DNA of 64,000 nucleotides, from contig CM075675.1 in NCBI GenBank assembly GCA_037962975.1, forward strand, positions 42,764,501 to 42,828,500, written 5' to 3'. Positions within the stretch are counted from its first letter, which is position 1, and each line of letters opens with the position of its first letter. Origin of the DNA: Clitoria ternatea. Taxonomy: Eukaryota; Streptophyta; Magnoliopsida; Fabales; Fabaceae. Shown here one piece after another: positions 59,084 through 64,000 of the stretch. Below the pieces are notes generated by a model. It did no database searches. It saw only the letters and a list, made by a program, of their open reading frames with translations, and was not told the origin of the DNA. The position numbers and the translations under genes are program-made.

Positions 59084-62000
59084 ATGGGTCGTGGTAAGAT
59101 TGAGATAAAAAGGATTGAGAATGCGAGTAGCAGGCAAGTTACGTTTTCCAAGAGAAGAAGTGGCTTGCTCAAGAAGGCTCAGGAACTTTCCGTCCTCTGC
59201 GATGCCGAGGTTGCTGTCATCGTCTTCTCCAACACTGGCAAGCTCTTCCACTTTTCCAGCTCCGAGTATGTTGCATGCCCTCTCACTTCTTATTCTTATT
59301 GTGTCACAAATCTTTTTCAAGTTGGATCCATTGTTCAAATACTCAGATATCTAACTATAGTTAAACTTATAATAATAAAGAATAAAATTAGACCTGTTTA
59401 AGTCGACCAGTTTTAACAACAACGTTTTGCTATATTATATATCGTGCTTATCACGTTGGAATGGAACTGATATCTTAATCTACGGATAACTCCTCTGTTT
59501 TAATGTATCTACCTTGAATCATGCATGTTTCAAAATTTTAATCTTTTGCCTTTCAATCTACATGCATTTCCCCAATTTAATTTGTTTTCATGGTGTGAGC
59601 GTCTCAATTATATTCTATATCTTTTCATTTTAATTTGATGCCAAAGAAAAAAATTAGTCTTAATCTTGGATCTTTTAATATATCTGTGTTTTTCTTACGA
59701 CATAATACATGTTTAATTTCTGTTAAGTATGAGGTTTCGGTTCAACTTTGTGAATGAAAAAGAATTTCCAACCTACTTATGAATATTCTTGTCCCTGATA
59801 GGATTTTGCCTCTTTAGATTTGTGTTTTCTTTTATATTTTCAAAAATGGTAAATGAGGGAGTGAAGATGTAGGTTTTGAACCCATTCACATGCTAAGTAC
59901 AAATTATGCTATAAAATATCTATATTTCCCCCAATTTTTTTTTTATAAATTTAATTGTGACAATCTGAATTGGGTAATTCTTTTGTTGGTAAATATATAC
60001 TTTTGAGCTCTAGTGTTAATTAAGATTTCTGGTTTAATTCTATATGATTTTTTTTTTGTCAATTTAACCCTTTAAAATTGTTAAATTTTAAGAGTTTCCT
60101 AAATCAATATCTCCACTAGTTTTATGAAGTTATTGACCCATGTCTTAATTTGAAAAAGGTAAGTCTCCCTACACAAGCAAACTTTGCATCATTATCAATT
60201 GAAAACTTGATCTCTAAGTAGTTTTTGGTTTTTAGTTTTATGTTTTAGTTTATATGATTTTGAATTTTAAAAGGTTGTCATAAAACTTTCATAATTATGA
60301 TTAAAACTACTTAAAACATAAACAACAACAATATAATATAATAATAGTAATAGTAATAATACATCTTCTACAATAATGGTGGCAACAGTGGTGGTGGTGG
60401 GTGTTGTTACGGTGGCGGTGCGGTGGTGGTGACGACAATGATGATGGTGACGACAGCAATAGTGATGGTGGCGGTCACGGTGGTGGTGGTAGAAGGGATT
60501 CTTGCGGTGATAACGATAGTGGTGGTGGAGGTCACTGTCGTTGTGATGATGGTGATGGTGACGGTGGAGATGGCGATGGAGGCGGTGGTGATAGAGAGAG
60601 TAGTTACGGTGGCAACGACGATGAAGGGGGTTGTGGTGGTGACGATGGTAGCGGTAGTGGCGATGGTGGTTGTCGCAACAGGGCGATGGTGACTAGGGTT
60701 GTCAATGCAGGCCAACTTGTGTCACCCCATTTTTGACCCGCCAAAATATGGGGTGAGATGGGCCGAATTTGATGTAGTTGTGTGCTAAAATTTTCTAACA
60801 TGCCCCATTATCTTTTATGTGGGTTAGGAGACTGACAATGATGACAATAATAAGTATGGTGGTGGTTGTGGCGATGGTGATGAAGGGTGTGGCGATGAGG
60901 GGAAAACTAGTGGAGTTGGTTGTAACGATAATGGTGATGGTGGTAGGGTGGTGGTGGAGGTGGGGAGATGATGGTGGCCATGGTAGTGGTGGTGAAAGGT
61001 GTGAAGATGGTGGGAACGATTGTGGTGGTGGCTGAGATGGTAGTGGTGGTGGGAGTTGTGGTGGTATGGTGGTTGTGTAGGGTGTGGTGGTGGTGACAAT
61101 AGTGGTGGTGGCGTACACAAGTGTGGGGTGACGATGGTAGCGGTGACAATGGTGATAACGACGACAATGGTAGAGAACAACAAAGGTTCAAAGTTTATAA
61201 AACTAAAAATAAAAAATAAGAAATCATTTTTTTTAAATGACTAAAAATCATTTTGAAAATAAAAAAGAACTCATTTTAACATCATTTTTATCAAACAAAT
61301 TTTATTTTCAAATTGACTTTTAAAAATAAAAAATCATAAATTTACAACACTCCAAACGAGCTCTTAGGTTTCAGCTTTCTTCCCAATTGTTTCTCTTACA
61401 ATGTTTTTGCTGTTGTATATGATTAATTTTCTAATTTTCTATTTTAAGTATCCTTCAGCAACAGGTTGACATAATTTACTTAAGTGATTGAAATGCGATT
61501 TCCTCAGGTTGTAATATTAGCGTATAACTTAATTAAATAAAGGTACGAGACCAAAAGGGTATTTTTGCCTCTCTCTTTACCAAAGAACCAAAATTAATTC
61601 GACTTCGACAAAAAAAAAAAAAGAATACAATCATTTATCTTATAGTTTATCTTGTTTGATTGAATTCCGCGGGTGTATTCTATGTTGTTTTTAGTCAAAA
61701 TTAATTTGATTCATTTCTTTTTATGTTGTATGGATATGAAGCAAATCTTGATTTGACTTGTTACCCAAGTTTTAGATTGTTTTCTGAAGTATAAAACTCA
61801 GATAGATCTGAATGGTTAAACTATTCGTATTGACAAGTAACCAATGATTTAATTGGGTTGAGCTAATTATTAGACGGTTATGTGTGTGAACCAGTAAGAA
61901 TTAATGGTCTGAATGGTAGAACCTGTGACTTGACTGGTTAAACCAGTTAAATTAGTTAATTATATTACTTTGTTAACTCTTTAATATACACCAAATAACT

Positions 62001-63902
62001 GGTTTAGCCGATGCTTTACTACTCGGATCATTGACCCAATAACGGGAACGAGTCTTAGACTGATCTAGTTTTAATAGGAATGATGGTAGCAGCATTTGCT
62101 GTTGCAAAGTTATATATATTTGTCAAGGGATTTCCTAGACTGCAATAGTTCTCTCTTTGGTTCTGTATTTTTTTTAGTTCTTAAAAAACTAATCTGTAAA
62201 ACAATTTCTAAACCTCCTTAGAATGAGAAACTATTAGGTGTCACATCACTTGTGGTCTTTTATCGATCCTTATTTAACAAATAATGGAATTGTGATGCAT
62301 TTGATTTTTGTAGTGGCTTTTATTTACCGAGCAAGTCTTGCTGTGCAAAAGTTTTAAGTACGAGACATACAATGTGCAACACAGCTTATGGGAGGTTTTC
62401 TTTAGTAGACCCTCAGAAAATCGATTTAGATGCAAGAATAGTAGCTCGCCTCTTGTAGTTCTGGCTGCTCCCCTGAAACTAATCCTATAGATCTCTATGG
62501 GAACATTCATGGATTATAACATCTCGGCCATGAGTTAATATCAATTGACAATCTTTATCTTGAGTTTGTGTAGCTATTTTTTGTGGTGATTTTATCAATA
62601 GATTTTCTTTATCTCCCTTCTTGGCTGTATGTTTCGAAGTGCTCAATTGAAATCAAAACATGAGGGGGCATATGATCAATGATGTGACTCATTTCCTATA
62701 AACTATATCTGTTTAATATGCTTACAAATTACAATTCCTTCCTGCAGTATGAAGCAAACAATTGCAAGATACAATAAATGCCTTGTTCCAACAAATGCCG
62801 TTGATAACCAGGTAATATTTTGTACTTCCTTTTCCTTGCCTTTCTCTATACACATTGTCTATACACCTTTGTTTTTTAAAGTTTTATTTGAGATTTCCAA
62901 ACATAATCCAAAAAATTTTCTTCAGTGAAACCATTGAAAAGAATTTGGATCTAGATGGCCTCTTTGAAAGATTGGTTTTGAAAAAAAAGGGGGTTGTTTG
63001 ATCAATGTAACTAACACCACACAGGCCAAAAAGACTTTGGTTGTTGTTAAAGAGTGTATTCTCTGTTTTCACATTGTTGTTTATTGTAGAAGACAGCATA
63101 TTTGCATTTGTAACATAAATTGTCTGCAAGAAAATTATATGAAGTATATTAGCAGAAAATGCAATTCTGCTCTTCTGATTTCCTGCTAATAACACATCCA
63201 GGCATATACTTCTAATTATTTTACTGATTTAAGCAGCACATGATTTTCTTATTTAAGATACAAATAGAATTTCAGTCCATTATGAGTTTTGGAATGTGAA
63301 TCAAACATTATATATTTTCAACGAAATGATCCATCTCAAAAGAATTGCATTTAATGTCTCCTTGATGGGTAAACTTGAATTTGTTACCAAATTGTGGCAG
63401 GCCATACTGGTACTTCACTTTAGATCTAGGTTTTTAAGAACCATGACTCAGGTACTATACTGGGAATGATTTAAAGATGAGTTTCTGTCAGGGAAGCATT
63501 TCCTTCCCAAATTTTAATGAAGTTGAGCTTTCCATTCAATTGTTTGTTCTAGGGTGCCCATGCAACATAAATTTTTTCTTGAAACAATTTTGAAACCTCT
63601 TGTGTAGTTTTATCTAACAAATGAAAATACAAACTAGTTTTATGTCTCGAAGATCAATTTCTATTATAGACAGTCTATGGGATAATTTGGTTATCTTAGT
63701 TGCAGATATGTTTTTCGCCCACCTGACTATTGTTTTATAATTTCTTTCATTAGGTACTTCGTTGTCATAATTTATCCTTTATTATATTCGTTATGGCATT
63801 ATAATTTTTGAATTTTGCTAATGTATTTTCTATTCAGAAGGAAGATTCTAAGATGGTGGAGATTTTAAAAGATGAAATTGGAAAGCTAGAAAGAAAGCAA
63901 TT
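59084..63902 (+). CDS. AGL15: MADS-box transcription factor, AGL15/AGL18 clade (5' part)
   Basis: Exons 59084-59265, 62748-62811 and 63838-63902 join in phase; the gene runs past the window end. Exon 1 encodes the DNA-binding MADS domain (residues 1-60) with RIENASSRQVTFSKRRSGLL and LCDAEVAVIVFSNTGKL, classic MIKC type. Exon 2 (MKQTIARYNKCLVPTN) is the I region. Exon 3 (KEDSKMVEILKDEIGKLERK) begins the keratin-like dimerisation K domain. The MKQTxxRYNK start of the I region and the MADS sequence place it in the AGL15/AGL18 clade. Adjacency to PPH, as in Arabidopsis, favours AGL15. AGL15 is a nuclear regulator of embryogenesis and represses the floral transition. Intron 1 (59266-62747) is 3.5 kb and holds a GGT-rich repeat island. 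No lesion was found in the visible exons. Confidence 0.88.
60375..61190. repeat. GGT/GTG-rich island in MADS-gene intron 1
   Basis: An irregular GGTGGTGGTGACGATGG-type sequence on the plus strand, flanked by AT-rich DNA. The right flank (about 61190-61365, ending CCAAACGAGCTCTTAGG) resembles the edge of a non-autonomous DNA transposon; read in reverse it starts GAGCTCGTTTGGAGTGTTG. A different patch at about 60695-60830 (CTAGGGTTGTCAATGCAGGC) interrupts it and recalls a hAT-like end. It is the same type of island as that split by the Tekay element at 31190-31751/44737-44840. Long open frames on both strands here are compositional. Confidence 0.6.
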
Positions 63903-64000
63903 GTATGTGTTCTTTCAGTCTCTTAACATTTTTTTAGTATATAATATACTGTTGTTATTTTGCATTCCCTCTTTTGTTTTCATCAGCAGCATTGCCACTT
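63903..64000 (+). other. Start of MADS-gene intron 3
   Basis: Donor CAATT|GTATGT at 63902/63903. Intronic sequence continues to the window end. Confidence 0.6.

Noticed and set aside
60401..61244. Overlapping long open frames inside MADS-gene intron 1
   Set aside because: Same compositional effect of GGT/ACC repeats, and they lie within an intron.
62274..63195. Minus-strand open frames in MADS-gene introns 1 and 2
   Set aside because: Intronic, with no known motif or independent promoter signal.

Overview
This window is plant nuclear DNA. The evidence is multi-exon genes with GT..AG introns, a type II MADS-box gene, a chlorophyll-breakdown hydrolase with an N-terminal extension, plant-lineage Gypsy and Copia retroelements, MITEs and a tRNA-derived SINE, in AT-rich intergenic DNA. 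From memory the gene products resemble legume (Fabaceae) proteins most closely. That is an impression, not a search result.

Four host genes are supported. (1) 3469-9170, minus: a six-exon cinnamoyl-CoA-reductase-like / cinnamyl-alcohol-dehydrogenase-like extended SDR. Its fourth intron has been enlarged by transposon debris. (2) 47563-50917, plus: pheophytinase (PPH), five coding exons plus a 5'UTR intron. (3) 51771-52737, plus: a two-exon seed maturation protein (SMP-domain LEA), with a G-box and an RY repeat just upstream. (4) 59084 to beyond the window end, plus: an AGL15/AGL18-clade MADS-box gene, first three exons only. PPH and AGL15 are immediate neighbours in Arabidopsis (At5g13800/At5g13790, from memory), so the right-hand third appears to be an old conserved block with an SMP gene in between.

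Between the SDR gene and PPH lie two large LTR retrotransposons whose ends can be placed to the base. A Tat-lineage Ty3/Gypsy element (15855-29027, TSD GGTAT) has LTRs of about 600 bp. It carries a decayed gag and pol with two RNase H domains, and a separate antisense ORF downstream of pol. It landed six bases inside the end of a Tourist-like MITE, whose halves now lie at 15849-15854 and 29028-29201. A 2.9-kb solo LTR (24483-27413) later landed inside the antisense ORF. A Tekay-like chromovirus (31752-44736, perfect TSD GTGGG) has very long LTRs of about 4.15 kb that are roughly 99% identical. It has an iMet-type primer site and a gag-pol broken only by three nonsense codons.

The most unusual structure is in the long LTRs. 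Both the Tekay element and the solo LTR carry dozens of dispersed copies of an 8-mer, CCGAGTGA. In the Tekay LTR they form one forward cluster and one reverse-complement cluster, at spacings near 20, 30 and 50 bp. In the solo LTR all copies are forward at about 21-25 bp.

The rest is AT-rich intergenic DNA with MITEs (including one nested in another), decayed Tat relics at both ends (455-1750 minus, 55212-57552 plus), a Copia relic, GTG/GGT-rich islands and microsatellites. No rRNA gene, intact tRNA gene or CRISPR array was seen.
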